Below are positions 1-8,124 of a stretch of 64,000 nucleotides of DNA, piece by piece (position 1 is the first letter of the stretch; every line of letters begins with the position of its first letter). Origin of the DNA: Lachnospiraceae bacterium (GTDB lineage: Bacteria; Bacillota; Clostridia; Lachnospirales; Lachnospiraceae); assembly GCA_021199655.1 (NCBI GenBank), contig JAJQHQ010000050.1:1-64000 (forward strand), in the 5' to 3' direction. Made by a program: the position numbers and the translations under genes. The notes beneath the pieces are model-generated. The model had not been told where the DNA came from and searched no databases. It worked only from the letters and a program-made list of their open reading frames with translations.

Positions 1-55
1 ACCCACGGCCTTTCGCTTAGGAGGCGAACGCTCTATCCTGCTGAGCTACAGAGAC
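1..55 (-). tRNA. tRNA-Arg (anticodon CCT), 3' part cut by window edge
   Basis: The reverse complement starts GTCTCTGTAGCTCAGCAGGA, a normal acceptor stem and D-arm. An anticodon stem follows (TTCGC/GCGAA) with the seven-base loop CTCCTAA, giving anticodon CCT, which reads AGG as arginine. About 55 of the usual 74-77 bases are inside the window; most of the T-arm and the 3' end lie beyond position 1. It is transcribed in the same direction as the DUF3881 gene upstream of it. Confidence 0.93.
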
Positions 56-110
56 ATTTTGAGTGCCCGTTCAGTATACTATATCCGCCTGAAAAATACA
101 AGATAGCTTT

Positions 111-986
111 TTACGCAAAATTGATTTTCCCCTGCAGCCAGATATTACCCTTGAAACGGCGGCCAACCTCCGGCTCGCCGAGAAGATCATTTTTGTTGAT
201 GCAGACATCAAAATACATATCGTTGCACTCCAGATGCAGTACATAGACCTGCTCATCCGTGGCACTGTTGATCACTTTTTCGTACTGCACGATATTCCCC
301 AGGACCTGATACTGGTCACACTCGGTGCCGCACGGCATGAAGCAGGTATCAACAATGGAATAGAGATCCTCTGTAAACATTCTTCGGGAGATCATTGTGT
401 AGAGATCCATATCCTCGATGGTCAGACTTTCAATAGCGTCCTCATCACCGTTTTTTGCAGCGGAAAGAAGCTGGCTGCGCTTGGCAGTGCTCTTTTGCTG
501 CTGGTCAATCTGTTTGCTGTCTTTTTGCACAGGAAAAAGAATCTTTCCGCTGCAGGAGAGTCCGGACAGGGTGGCGGTCATTTTCCGGCCAAAAATCTGG
601 TTGAGAATCTGCTCACGCTGGCATTCCACCGTATTCTGCACAAAAAAGATGAGTGAGACGCCGACACGCCCATCGTCGCAGGCCCCGGACCAGGAAAGAC
701 CATCCACCCGTTTTTCGAGTGAAAGCTCTTCCTGCGTCGTTACCTGTGTTCCTCTTATGCACGGGAAATAATACTGTCTGTGGAAACCGTCTCCGTCCAG
801 ATTGCCGCCGATGATGATTCCCATATTCGGCGCATATTCCTTGTACATCTGCATACAGGCAGTGTTTTTATCTCCTTTGGCAATGACCCGCTCCGTATAA
901 TCGTGAAAAGTCTCGTTCAGATATTTTTCCGTCTCAGACTCATTATTCAGTTTTCCAAAACCAATCGCCCTTAAATAAGAATGCAT
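111..986 (-). CDS. DUF3881 family protein
   Basis: A protein of 291 residues beginning MHSYLRAIGFGKLNN. I recognise it as the DUF3881 family, which is typical of Lachnospiraceae and has no established function. The frame is open 19 codons further upstream, but the start at 986 has a clear ribosome site (GGGGAG, 6 bases before ATG). No signal peptide or membrane segment is seen. A lysine- and glutamine-rich linker near residue 170 separates the N-terminal half from a C-terminal half ending in KGNIWLQGKI. It lies alone between serS (same strand, separate) and tRNA-Arg. A housekeeping cytoplasmic role is inferred only from its conservation. Confidence 0.8.
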   Translation of the reverse strand: MHSYLRAIGFGKLNNESETEKYLNETFHDYTERVIAKGDKNTACMQMYKEYAPNMGIIIGGNLDGDGFHRQYYFPCIRGTQVTTQEELSLEKRVDGLSWSGACDDGRVGVSLIFFVQNTVECQREQILNQIFGRKMTATLSGLSCSGKILFPVQKDSKQIDQQQKSTAKRSQLLSAAKNGDEDAIESLTIEDMDLYTMISRRMFTEDLYSIVDTCFMPCGTECDQYQVLGNIVQYEKVINSATDEQVYVLHLECNDMYFDVCINKNDLLGEPEVGRRFKGNIWLQGKINFA

Positions 987-1006
987 GTGTTCTCCCCGGA
1001 GATATC

Positions 1007-1105
1007 GTAACTGTTTTATGCAGTGGCTGTCCATTCTATGCAACGACTGTTCTGCACAATGACTGCTCTGTGTAGAAACTCTTCCATCCGGATAATCGCA
1101 GTTAC
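1007..1105. repeat. Possible decayed GTAACTG-ended mini-element
   Basis: Begins GTAACTG and ends CAGTTAC, the same terminal bases as the mobile mini-elements elsewhere in this window. The 8 bases outside each end, GAGATATC and GTGATTTC, agree at 6 of 8 positions, as a decayed target duplication would. The interior has no clear match to the other copies, so this could be chance. It lies in the leader of the DUF3881 gene. Confidence 0.35.
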
Positions 1106-1156
1106 GTGATTTCTTATTTTTTTCTTTTGTATCTTGTTTTTTACATTTTTTTATTT

Positions 1157-1186
1157 TATATAGTTTCTTTTTTTTATGGTTGTAAA
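1157..1186 (-). promoter_or_regulatory. Possible promoter of the DUF3881 gene
   Basis: On the minus strand, TTTACA (1181-1186) is followed after 18 bases by TATATA (1157-1162), in a very A/T-rich stretch. It would give a leader of about 165 bases that includes the possible mini-element at 1007-1105. The call rests on the two hexamers alone. Confidence 0.35.
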
Positions 1187-1202
1187 AACCGATATCTTTT
1201 CT

Positions 1203-2498
1203 TTATCTTTTGTTTTCCGGCACCGGAATCAGCTCCATGCCGCCCATGTATGGACGAAGCGCTTCCGGAATACGCACGGATCCGTCCGCATTCAGATTGT
1301 TCTCAAGGAATGCGATCAGCATACGCGGCGGAGCCACGCAGGTGTTGTTCAGAGTGTGCGCAAGATATTTGCCGTTCTTGCCGTTGACGCGGATTTTCAG
1401 GCGGCGTGCCTGTGTGTCTCCGAGGTTCGAGCAGCTGCCGACCTCAAAATATTTCTTCTGGCGCGGGGACCATGCCTCGACGTCACAAGATTTCACTTTC
1501 AGGTCCGCGAGGTCACCGGAGCAGCATTCCAGTGTGCGGACAGGAATGTCCAGTGTGCGGAAATAATCCACCGTGTTCTTCCACAGACGGTCATACCACA
1601 TCATACTGTCCTCCGGCTTGCAGACAACGATCATCTCCTGCTTTTCAAACTGATGAATGCGGTACACTCCTCTCTCCTCGATGCCGTGCGCGCCCTTTTC
1701 CTTGCGGAAGCAGGGAGAATAGCTGGTCAGAGTCTTCGGAAGCTCTTCTTCCGGAATGATGGTGTCGATGAATTTTCCGATCATGGAGTGCTCGCTCGTC
1801 CCGATCAGGAAGAGATCCTCACCCTCGATCTTGTACATCATGGCATCCATTTCCGCAAAGCTCATAACGCCTGTCACCACATTGCTGCGGATCATGTACG
1901 GCGGAATGCAGTAGGTAAAACCGCGGTTGATCATAAAATCACGCGCATAGGACAGCACTGCGGAATGCAACCGCGCAATATCGCCCATCAGATAATAAAA
2001 ACCGTTGCCGGCTACTCTTCCGGCCGCGTCCATATCGATACCGTTCAGCTTTTCCATGATCTCTGTGTGATACGGAATTTCAAAATCCGGCACAAATGGA
2101 TCACCGAAGCGCTCCAGCTCGACATTCTCGCTGTCATCTTTTCCGATCGGCACGGAAGGATCAATGATATTCGGGATGATCAGCATGATCTCCCGGATTC
2201 TCGCTTCGACTTCTTTTTCCTTTGCGCTCAGCTCTTCTACACGCTCGGCATTTGCCGTCACCTGGCGTTTGACTTCCTCGGCCTCATCCTTTTTCCCCTG
2301 GCCCATCAGCATACCGATCTGTTTGGAAATCTTATTGCGGTTTGCGCGAAGCGCCTCGACTTCCTGTTTGATATCCCGATTCTGCTGATCGAGGGAAAGT
2401 ACTTCGTCCACGAGCGGCAGCTTCTCATCCTGAAATTTGTTTCGGATGTTCTGCTTTACGACTTCCGGGTTTTCTCTTACAAATTTGATGTCCAGCAT
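1203..2498 (-). CDS. serS: Serine--tRNA ligase
   Basis: Class II aminoacyl-tRNA synthetase of 431 residues, charging tRNA-Ser with serine in the cytoplasm. The N-terminal coiled-coil arm that grips the tRNA is visible (MLDIKFVRENPEVVKQN through about residue 110, rich in K/E/R). The catalytic domain carries the class II motif 2 region (PCFRKEKGAHG...GVYRIHQFEKQEM) and motif 3 near the end (NNTCVAPPRMLIAFLENN). The start at 2498 is chosen because GGAGG stands 8 bases before it; the frame is open 5 codons further but without a site. That ribosome site lies in the last codons of the DUF4446 gene, so the two are translationally close and probably co-transcribed. No T-box leader was found upstream. 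Confidence 0.97.
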   Translation of the reverse strand: MLDIKFVRENPEVVKQNIRNKFQDEKLPLVDEVLSLDQQNRDIKQEVEALRANRNKISKQIGMLMGQGKKDEAEEVKRQVTANAERVEELSAKEKEVEARIREIMLIIPNIIDPSVPIGKDDSENVELERFGDPFVPDFEIPYHTEIMEKLNGIDMDAAGRVAGNGFYYLMGDIARLHSAVLSYARDFMINRGFTYCIPPYMIRSNVVTGVMSFAEMDAMMYKIEGEDLFLIGTSEHSMIGKFIDTIIPEEELPKTLTSYSPCFRKEKGAHGIEERGVYRIHQFEKQEMIVVCKPEDSMMWYDRLWKNTVDYFRTLDIPVRTLECCSGDLADLKVKSCDVEAWSPRQKKYFEVGSCSNLGDTQARRLKIRVNGKNGKYLAHTLNNTCVAPPRMLIAFLENNLNADGSVRIPEALRPYMGGMELIPVPENKR

Positions 2499-2499
2499 G

Positions 2500-3024
2500 T
2501 TATTGTCCTCCATTCATGTCGCTGAAATATGTTACCGCCTGGCGCAGAGCTTCTTTTTCCTCCGGTCCAAGGACGATATAGGATTCCCCTTTTACTATTT
2601 CTTTAATATAAGTGTAGCAGCCGTCTCTGCCGTGGATCGTGTTCAGTACAAAACCGGAATCACTTTCATCCAGCATGGCCAGCGCGAAGCTCAGCCTGCC
2701 GCCCACATCCGGAAACGCATCATACTTTACAATTCCGATCTTATTTGCCGAACGCTTCTGCACTTCCTTGATACGATGAATCTCATCGTTATGCAGACGG
2801 CTCATCTCTGTGAGCTTATCAACCTCAAGAAACTTCTGTGAAAACGCCTTCTCGAGCGATGCCGCATCCTTTCCCTTCATAAATATGCGGTAGCGTTTCA
2901 GAAATCTTGTCATTTTCATGGAAACATGCACCATGTAAAGAAGTACCAGAATCAGGATTCCCATCATGGCAATCACAAGAATACCGGGATCAATCCCCAG
3001 CGAATTCAATATTTTACTTTCCAT
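2500..3024 (-). CDS. DUF4446 family membrane-anchored protein
   Basis: A protein of 174 residues with one N-terminal membrane segment (about residues 13-36, ILVIAMMGILILVLLYMVHV), then a charged helical stretch and a compact cytoplasmic domain containing KYDAFPDVGGRLSFALAML, the hallmark of DUF4446. The family is commonly found next to parB in Clostridia, as here, and its function is not established. It ends one base before the serS start, so the two probably share a transcript. A 178-bp gap containing a short tandem repeat separates it from parB. Confidence 0.85.
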   Translation of the reverse strand: MESKILNSLGIDPGILVIAMMGILILVLLYMVHVSMKMTRFLKRYRIFMKGKDAASLEKAFSQKFLEVDKLTEMSRLHNDEIHRIKEVQKRSANKIGIVKYDAFPDVGGRLSFALAMLDESDSGFVLNTIHGRDGCYTYIKEIVKGESYIVLGPEEKEALRQAVTYFSDMNGGQ

Positions 3025-3057
3025 TATGTTTTCCCCTTATTATCATTTCATTCAAAC

Positions 3058-3093
3058 CGATATTGAAACTGATATTGATACTGATATTGAAAC
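3058..3093. repeat. Three 12-bp tandem repeats (TGATATTGAAAC type)
   Basis: Three consecutive near-identical 12-base units, TGATATTGAAAC / TGATATTGATAC / TGATATTGAAAC, in the gap between the end of parB and the start of the DUF4446 gene. They lie about 35 bases upstream of the DUF4446 start codon, so they are in its leader or promoter region. No coding role is likely. Confidence 0.7.
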
Positions 3094-3202
3094 ATATGTT
3101 CGATATTCGTCATTCCTTTCCGCAGATTTTACAAAAAGATCTGTTTCTTCCCATCTACGCATTCTATCATTACAGAAACTGAATTTCAATATCTTTTCCG
3201 TT

Positions 3203-4144
3203 TCACTCGGCAGGTATTGACTGAAAGAGATACATGAGCCGTTCCAGTTCTTCGTTGGAATAATAATCAATCACAATTCTCCCTTTATTGTGATTTTTCT
3301 GTTCTATCGAAACCTTGGTACCAAGCAATGATTTCATCTTATCTGCATAGTCCTGATATATAAAATCATTTGATGGGTTTGCTTTTTGTTTGGGGTTCTC
3401 CATCTTTTCAGAAGAAAGGACCTTCACCATACGCTCAACATCCCTCACACTCAGTTTTTTGTCAAAAATTTCCTGTGCACACTGATACTGCAGCTCCTTA
3501 TCTTCAATTCCCAGAAGCGCACGCGCATGACCGGTGGAAAGTTTTTCTTCCACCACCATCTGCTGCACCCGTTCATCCAGCTTTAAAAGACGCATGGAAT
3601 TCGTCACGGCGGTTCGGCTTTTCGACACACGCTCAGCGACTTCCTCCTGTTTTAGATGAAATTCCGTCAAAAGTCTTTTATAGGCGACCGCTTCCTCGAT
3701 CGGGTTCAGATTTTCTCTTTGAATATTTTCAATCAGAGAAATTTCCACAGCCTGCTGCTCGGAAAACTCCCGTATTATGACCGGGACTTCCTTCAATCCG
3801 GCCAGTTTTGCCGCACGCCACCGACGTTCCCCGGCAATAATCTCATAATAATCGCCTTTTTTCTGAACGATCAACGGCTGTATCACCCCAAACTGACGAA
3901 TGGAATCCGCCAGTTCAAGCAGAGAGTCCTCATCAAAACTTTTTCTGGGCTGATCATGATTTGGTTCAATCTGTGTGAGTTTTAATTTTACTTCCTCATT
4001 TAATGCCGGCTCTTTTTTTACAGCTGTTTTTCCGGATGAACTTTCTGTTGCTTTTTCCGGAGTATTCGCTGTATGTTTCACTGCCGTCTGTCTGGGAATC
4101 AGGGAATCCAGTCCTTTTCCCAACGCTGGTTTTTTTGCTGCCAT
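3203..4144 (-). CDS. parB: Chromosome partitioning protein ParB (Spo0J)
   Basis: A CTP-dependent DNA clamp of 313 residues that loads on parS sites near the origin and, with ParA, segregates sister origins. Visible features are the short N-terminal motif KKPALGKGLDSLIP (the part that stimulates ParA), a disordered linker, the nuclease-like N domain with the CTP/Arg-rich patch GERRWRAAKLAG, the helix-turn-helix (LKQEEVAERVSKSRTAVTNSMRLL) and a C-terminal dimer domain. Its ATG overlaps the TAA of parA (TAATG), so translation is coupled. Two perfect parS sites at 5031-5046 and 6011-6026 lie just upstream of this operon. Confidence 0.96.
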   Translation of the reverse strand: MAAKKPALGKGLDSLIPRQTAVKHTANTPEKATESSSGKTAVKKEPALNEEVKLKLTQIEPNHDQPRKSFDEDSLLELADSIRQFGVIQPLIVQKKGDYYEIIAGERRWRAAKLAGLKEVPVIIREFSEQQAVEISLIENIQRENLNPIEEAVAYKRLLTEFHLKQEEVAERVSKSRTAVTNSMRLLKLDERVQQMVVEEKLSTGHARALLGIEDKELQYQCAQEIFDKKLSVRDVERMVKVLSSEKMENPKQKANPSNDFIYQDYADKMKSLLGTKVSIEQKNHNKGRIVIDYYSNEELERLMYLFQSIPAE

Positions 4145-4911
4145 TATTCTTCTCCCCTGTGAATCACTTCATCTGCAAGCAATCTGTATGCTTCTGCTCC
4201 TGCTGATCTGGTATCATACATCGTCACGGGCAATCCGTAGCTAGGAGCCTCAGCCAGTCTTACATTTCTTGGAATGATGCTCTTATAAATATTCTGGTTC
4301 AGATTATCCTTCACATTTTCAACAACCTGTAAAGAAAGATTTGTTCGGGCATCATACATCGTAAATACAACACCCTCAATCTCTATATCCGGATTCAATC
4401 GTTCTTTCACCAGATCCACCGTATGAATCAGCTGACTCAATCCTTCCAGCGCGTAATACTCACACTGGATCGGCACCAGTACGGTATCCCCTGCACACAT
4501 GGAATTGATTGTCAGCATATTCAGAGAAGGCGGACAGTCGATTAAAATAAAATCATAATCCGACTTTACCGGTTCCAACGCTTTTTTTAGCAGAAATTCC
4601 TTTTCTTCAATTCCTATCAGCTCAATTTCCGCGCCCGACAGGTTAATATTTGAGGGAATCAGAGACAAATTTTCAAAAATCTCCTTTTGCAGACATTCCT
4701 CCAGTGTCTCTTCTCCTAAAAGCATCTCATAAACAGTCTTTTCTACATTATCCTTATCGACTCCCAGACCGCTGGTCGTGTTTCCCTGAGGGTCCATATC
4801 AACAACAAGGACTTTTTTCCCGTTTTCAGCAATGGCAGCAGACAGATTAATAGCTGTAGTGGTTTTTCCTACTCCACCTTTCTGGTTTGCCACCACAATT
4901 GTTCTCCCCAT
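4144..4911 (-). CDS. parA: Chromosome partitioning ATPase ParA (Soj)
   Basis: A ParA/MinD-type ATPase of 255 residues. The deviant Walker A motif (KGGVGKTTT, residues about 10-18), the Walker A' aspartate (VVDMDPQGN) and Walker B ([11 protein letters not shown]) are all intact. It binds DNA non-specifically as an ATP dimer and is released by ParB; in Firmicutes the homologue Soj also modulates DnaA. It is the first gene of the parA-parB operon, and one parS site lies 119 bp upstream of its start codon. Confidence 0.96.
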   Translation of the reverse strand: MGRTIVVANQKGGVGKTTTAINLSAAIAENGKKVLVVDMDPQGNTTSGLGVDKDNVEKTVYEMLLGEETLEECLQKEIFENLSLIPSNINLSGAEIELIGIEEKEFLLKKALEPVKSDYDFILIDCPPSLNMLTINSMCAGDTVLVPIQCEYYALEGLSQLIHTVDLVKERLNPDIEIEGVVFTMYDARTNLSLQVVENVKDNLNQNIYKSIIPRNVRLAEAPSYGLPVTMYDTRSAGAEAYRLLADEVIHRGEE

Positions 4912-5030
4912 ATTCGAGACATTTCCCCCTTTTATCTTCTTATCGTTTTATCCGGTTTGTTTTACCGGTTTGCTTTACCCGTTTTCTTCGTTACAGTATA
5001 GCACCATATCGATCATATTTCCATATAAAA

Positions 5031-5046
5031 TGTTTCACGTGAAACA
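5031..5046. promoter_or_regulatory. parS site 1
   Basis: Perfect 16-bp palindrome TGTTTCACGTGAAACA, identical to the consensus ParB-binding site. It lies between parA and the coiled-coil gene, about 10.9 kb from dnaA. ParB bound here could also influence the parA promoter. Confidence 0.97.
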
Positions 5047-5080
5047 TTCCTCTGTTTTTCACAAAAAAAGTAATCTGTGA

Positions 5081-5833
5081 TCAGCCATTTTCCACTTTTT
5101 GTGCATACTCTCTGATCAGCTTCATGCAATTCTTTAATTCCGTTCTGCACCGGTTTTTATTTCCATTTAAAAATGCAAGAGATGTCTCTGTTTTGTGATA
5201 TACAGTATTTAAAAATAATAACAATTCATCTTTGTTGATACTCGTATTCTCTATTTCTGCCGTTTCAACTGTTTCTGATGTTTCATCTATTTCTGCCGTT
5301 TCAACTGTTTCTGCCGTTTCATCTGTTTCTGATGAATCGCTGTCAGCTTCATTCTCTAATGAATTAATTTCATTAAAATCATCAGATATTTCTGATTCAG
5401 GATTCGCTTCCACAGTCATTAAAGAAGGTTCACAGGGAACTACATCCGATTCATCGGTTTTCCGGGCTATCTGATTCTCTTCTTCATTCTTTTCTTCATT
5501 CTTTTCTTCGTTTTCTTCTTCATTCACTTCTTTGGCAAGTCTTTGAAATTCATCCCGGTTTTTCATGGCTTCTTCTAACATTTGAGTAACATATTCCATC
5601 CGCTGCTTTAGCTGACGAATTTCATCCTGTTTTTCTTCGAGATGTTCATCAAGATGCTGATTCATCGCACGCGGTGAAAAAATATTTGTATCCAGCTTTT
5701 TTTCCTGCTGTAATTCTTCCACTTCATGCTCAGCGCATGAAAGATCATTTACCAGTTCCTGCATTTCCCGTTCCAGACCGTCAAGTTTACGGTCATTTTC
5801 GCTTAGTAAATTCTGAATATAGTCTTTCAACAT
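5081..5833 (-). CDS. Acidic coiled-coil protein of unknown function, next to parA
   Basis: I do not recognise a family. The 250-residue protein starts MLKDYIQNLLSEND and has heptad-like coiled coil over about residues 5-125, an extremely acidic low-complexity middle (EENEEKNEEKNEEEN, then TDETAETVETAEIDETSETV) and a short helical C-terminus with NKNRCRTELKNCMKLIREYA. No membrane segment or signal peptide is seen. The start at 5833 is preferred because GGAG lies 9 bases before it, while an ATG 20 codons upstream has no ribosome site. It lies between the two parS sites on the same strand as parAB. A role in chromosome organisation is suggested only by that position. Confidence 0.7.
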   Translation of the reverse strand: MLKDYIQNLLSENDRKLDGLEREMQELVNDLSCAEHEVEELQQEKKLDTNIFSPRAMNQHLDEHLEEKQDEIRQLKQRMEYVTQMLEEAMKNRDEFQRLAKEVNEEENEEKNEEKNEEENQIARKTDESDVVPCEPSLMTVEANPESEISDDFNEINSLENEADSDSSETDETAETVETAEIDETSETVETAEIENTSINKDELLLFLNTVYHKTETSLAFLNGNKNRCRTELKNCMKLIREYAQKVENG

Positions 5834-5973
5834 AATTTGATACTCCGCTGTAATATTATAACAGTTCTGAACAGTTACCCATTTTCTTTTCATTATGATA
5901 CTACATTATTTGGAGAAACTAAAGCATAATTTTTATAAAACGTATCCGGTAAATACAGGAGAGAACCAAATCA

Positions 5974-6000
5974 GTAACTGTGAAGGTACTGAACAGTTAC
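5974..6000. mobile_element. 27-bp mini-element with perfect 8-bp target duplication
   Basis: Starts GTAACTGTGAAGG and ends ACTGAACAGTTAC; the outer 8 bases at each end are exact inverted repeats. It is bounded on both sides by CCAAATCA (5966-5973 and 6001-6008), the mark of insertion with an 8-bp duplication. It landed 10 bp from parS site 2. Other copies occur at 14745, 25631, 47109, 51159 and 63617. Confidence 0.85.
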
Positions 6001-6010
6001 CCAAATCAAA

Positions 6011-6026
6011 TGTTTCACGTGAAACA
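6011..6026. promoter_or_regulatory. parS site 2
   Basis: A second perfect TGTTTCACGTGAAACA palindrome, 980 bp from site 1, in the divergent gap between the coiled-coil gene and the hydrolase-like gene. It should be a ParB loading site. The gap 5834-6225 also holds the 27-bp mini-element and a promoter at 6166-6194; nothing else was recognised in it. Confidence 0.97.
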
Positions 6027-6165
6027 TTTTCATCCGGATCAGAAAAAAATTTGCACAAGCTGCGAAGTACATATAAAACATAAAGAATATTAATATAAGG
6101 AAGGAACTGAACAGAAACATTTTAAATAATGTAAAAAAGATACTGAACAGATACGATATTTTATG

Positions 6166-6194
6166 GTGACAGATTTCGCATCAGGATGTATAAT
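6166..6194 (+). promoter_or_regulatory. Promoter of the hydrolase-like gene
   Basis: GTGACA (6166-6171), a 17-base spacer and TATAAT (6189-6194), followed 31 bases later by the start codon at 6226. The match is good for a housekeeping sigma-A promoter. Confidence 0.65.
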
Positions 6195-6225
6195 ACGGTA
6201 TAAAAAGGAAGGAGCCGTTGTAAAT

Positions 6226-7173
6226 ATGAAAAAGACTTTTTTGAAATTATCGGCCGCCTCAATAGGCGCATTGCATTGTGTCAATAAATATATAGACAAT
6301 TCCGTTTCAAATAATACAAAAAAAATAGCTGGAAAAAAATACTGCTGGAAAAATGGAAATATTTTTTACAGGGTAGCCGGAAAGGGAGAGCCCGTGCTTT
6401 TACTGCACAATCTGAATGTATTTTGTTCGGAAAACGACTGGAATCAGGTTCTGCCGCTGCTTGCAGAAACAAATCGGGTATATACTCCGGATCTGATCGG
6501 ATGCGGGCGTTCAGATAAGCCATCCGAAACCTACACAGGTTATTTCTATGTGCAAATGATCACAGATTTTGTCAAAAACGTAATTGGTGAAAGAACCACG
6601 GTAGTTGCATCAGGAATCAATGCAGTTTATGTAATGATGGCGAACTCTCTGGATGAAGATCTGTTTGATCAGATCATACTCATCAATCCGCCATCGCTGT
6701 CGTCACTTAAAAAAATGCCGGATCAGCATTCTAAAATACTGCTTCGGCTGTTCGGACTCCCGGTTATCGGCAAAACCTGCTATTATATTGCCGTAAATAA
6801 GACAAATACGGAAGACTATTTTTCCGAGAAAGTCTTTTTCAACCCATTTCAGGTAAAACAGCAAACAGTAAAAGCAGGATATCAGGCGGCTCACACCGGA
6901 AACGGCGGTGGAAGATATCTGTTTGCCAGCCTCGAAGGGGGATATCTGAATGCTGATCCGACAGAAGTGATCAGGAAAAATAATAAGAATGTTACTCTTG
7001 TCGTCAGCGAGCATCTGCCGGGCGCAAGAGAAATCACAGAGAAATACATGGCTTTGAACGATTCGATACAAACCTGTACGCTGAAAAATACAAAAATGCT
7101 TCCGGAACTGGAAGCCCCGGAACTGGTAGCAACAACGATAAAGAAAATTATGGATAAATGTGAAAATATATAA
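6226..7173 (+). CDS. Alpha/beta-hydrolase fold protein lacking the catalytic motifs
   Basis: A 315-residue protein with an N-terminal stretch MKKTFLKLSAASIGAL and the alpha/beta-hydrolase core: VLLLHNLNVF where the oxyanion HG motif usually sits, then VYTPDLIGCGRSDKP, the common DL-G-G-S-KP strand. At the nucleophile elbow, where members have G-x-S-x-G, it reads VVASGINAV, placing glycine in the serine position. Near the C-terminus, where the catalytic histidine usually precedes LP-LEAPE, it reads NTKMLPELEAPELV with no histidine. It is therefore probably not a hydrolase but a fold reused for binding. It is the only plus-strand gene on the left arm, has its own promoter and terminator, and begins beside parS site 2. 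The start at 6226 follows GGAAGGAG. Confidence 0.78.
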   Translation: MKKTFLKLSAASIGALHCVNKYIDNSVSNNTKKIAGKKYCWKNGNIFYRVAGKGEPVLLLHNLNVFCSENDWNQVLPLLAETNRVYTPDLIGCGRSDKPSETYTGYFYVQMITDFVKNVIGERTTVVASGINAVYVMMANSLDEDLFDQIILINPPSLSSLKKMPDQHSKILLRLFGLPVIGKTCYYIAVNKTNTEDYFSEKVFFNPFQVKQQTVKAGYQAAHTGNGGGRYLFASLEGGYLNADPTEVIRKNNKNVTLVVSEHLPGAREITEKYMALNDSIQTCTLKNTKMLPELEAPELVATTIKKIMDKCENI

Positions 7174-7258
7174 ATGATATAAATAATATGATTGCAATTT
7201 TAAACCAGAACTTTATCTGATTGAGTAGAGACGGCTTACCAGGCCTGGCACATAAATG

Positions 7259-7297
7259 ATGGTACCTGCATAGAACCTGTGCAGATACCATTTTTTT
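7259..7297 (+). terminator. Rho-independent terminator of the hydrolase-like gene
   Basis: Stem ATGGTACCTGCA / TGTGCAGATACCAT with a short loop, followed by seven T. It lies 85 bases after the stop codon. The T-run overlaps the last codon of rsmG, which converges from the other side. Confidence 0.82.
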
Positions 7298-8081
7298 ACG
7301 AAAGAGGATTTTTTGTCGGAGTACCGGCTTTGCGCGGATACTTTGCGGGTGTACCACGATTTTTACGAATAAATACAAACAAACGTTCGATATCCGTATC
7401 AGGTATCTTTGCTGTCTTTACAGATTCCGTATCTCCTCCCAACAGAAAAACAGCTTTTTTCGCTTCTTGGCATTCCTGATCAATCCCTGCAGATTTGTAT
7501 GCAATAAAGATTCCGCCGCGCTTTACAAAAGGAAGACAGTATTCCGAGAGAGAAGACAGGCTGGCTACCGCTCTGGACACACAATAATCAAAACCTTCGC
7601 GATAAGAGGAATCAAAAGCAGCTTCTTCCGCCCTTCCGTGAACAGCAGTAATCCCTGTCAGACCAAGCGTATGAATTACCTCATTCAAAAACAAAACTCT
7701 TTTATTTAAAGAATCCAACAGAACAACCTCTAATTCCGGAAACAGAATTTTCAAGGGGATACCCGGAAAACCGGCTCCGGACCCTACATCGATCAGGCGG
7801 CCGGTGAACGGATTCAGATGCAGCTGTTCACAGTCCGATTTACATACCAGCGCACTGTCGATAAAATGTTTTTGAACCACATCTTCAAATTTAGTGATCG
7901 CGGTCAGATTCATCACACGATTTTTCTCAACAAGAAGGCGGTAATAGGTCAAAAAAAACTCAATCTGCAGATCAGATAAAGAGAAACTCAGTTTTTCAAA
8001 ACTGTCCCTGATATATTTTTTTGCCCAATCAGTATCAGACAATTTCAAATTGAAATTATCCGGTGTATTTTCTAAATTCAT
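7296..8081 (-). CDS. rsmG: 16S rRNA (guanine-527-N7) methyltransferase RsmG (GidB)
   Basis: A SAM-dependent Rossmann methyltransferase of 261 residues that modifies G527 of 16S rRNA. The SAM-binding glycine motif is clear (LIDVGSGAGFPGIPLKI), followed by VVLLDSLNKRVLFLNEV with the acidic residue that binds ribose. The N-terminal helical part contains the family signature NRVMNLTAITKFEDVVQKHFIDS. The C-terminus ends in the basic tail common in clostridial members. It is the last gene of the rpmH-to-rsmG cluster, 43 bp after mnmG. Confidence 0.95.
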   Translation of the reverse strand: MNLENTPDNFNLKLSDTDWAKKYIRDSFEKLSFSLSDLQIEFFLTYYRLLVEKNRVMNLTAITKFEDVVQKHFIDSALVCKSDCEQLHLNPFTGRLIDVGSGAGFPGIPLKILFPELEVVLLDSLNKRVLFLNEVIHTLGLTGITAVHGRAEEAAFDSSYREGFDYCVSRAVASLSSLSEYCLPFVKRGGIFIAYKSAGIDQECQEAKKAVFLLGGDTESVKTAKIPDTDIERLFVFIRKNRGTPAKYPRKAGTPTKNPLS

Positions 8082-8124
8082 ATCATCGAACCTATTTTCT
8101 GTAAAATCCTGAATAATTACTAAC

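Noticed and set aside
1176-2525. A 449-codon plus-strand open frame opposite serS
   Set aside because: It is the complement of a well-supported serS gene, has no ribosome site, and its composition (many His, Phe, Leu) is that of an antisense shadow.
2499-3202. T-box leader for serS
   Set aside because: No T-box motif or specifier-loop arrangement was seen upstream of the DUF4446-serS transcript.
5850-5878. GTAATATT...CTGAACAGTTAC sequence before the coiled-coil start codon
   Set aside because: Only one end matches the mini-element family and the flanking octamers do not match; possibly a relic but not supportable.
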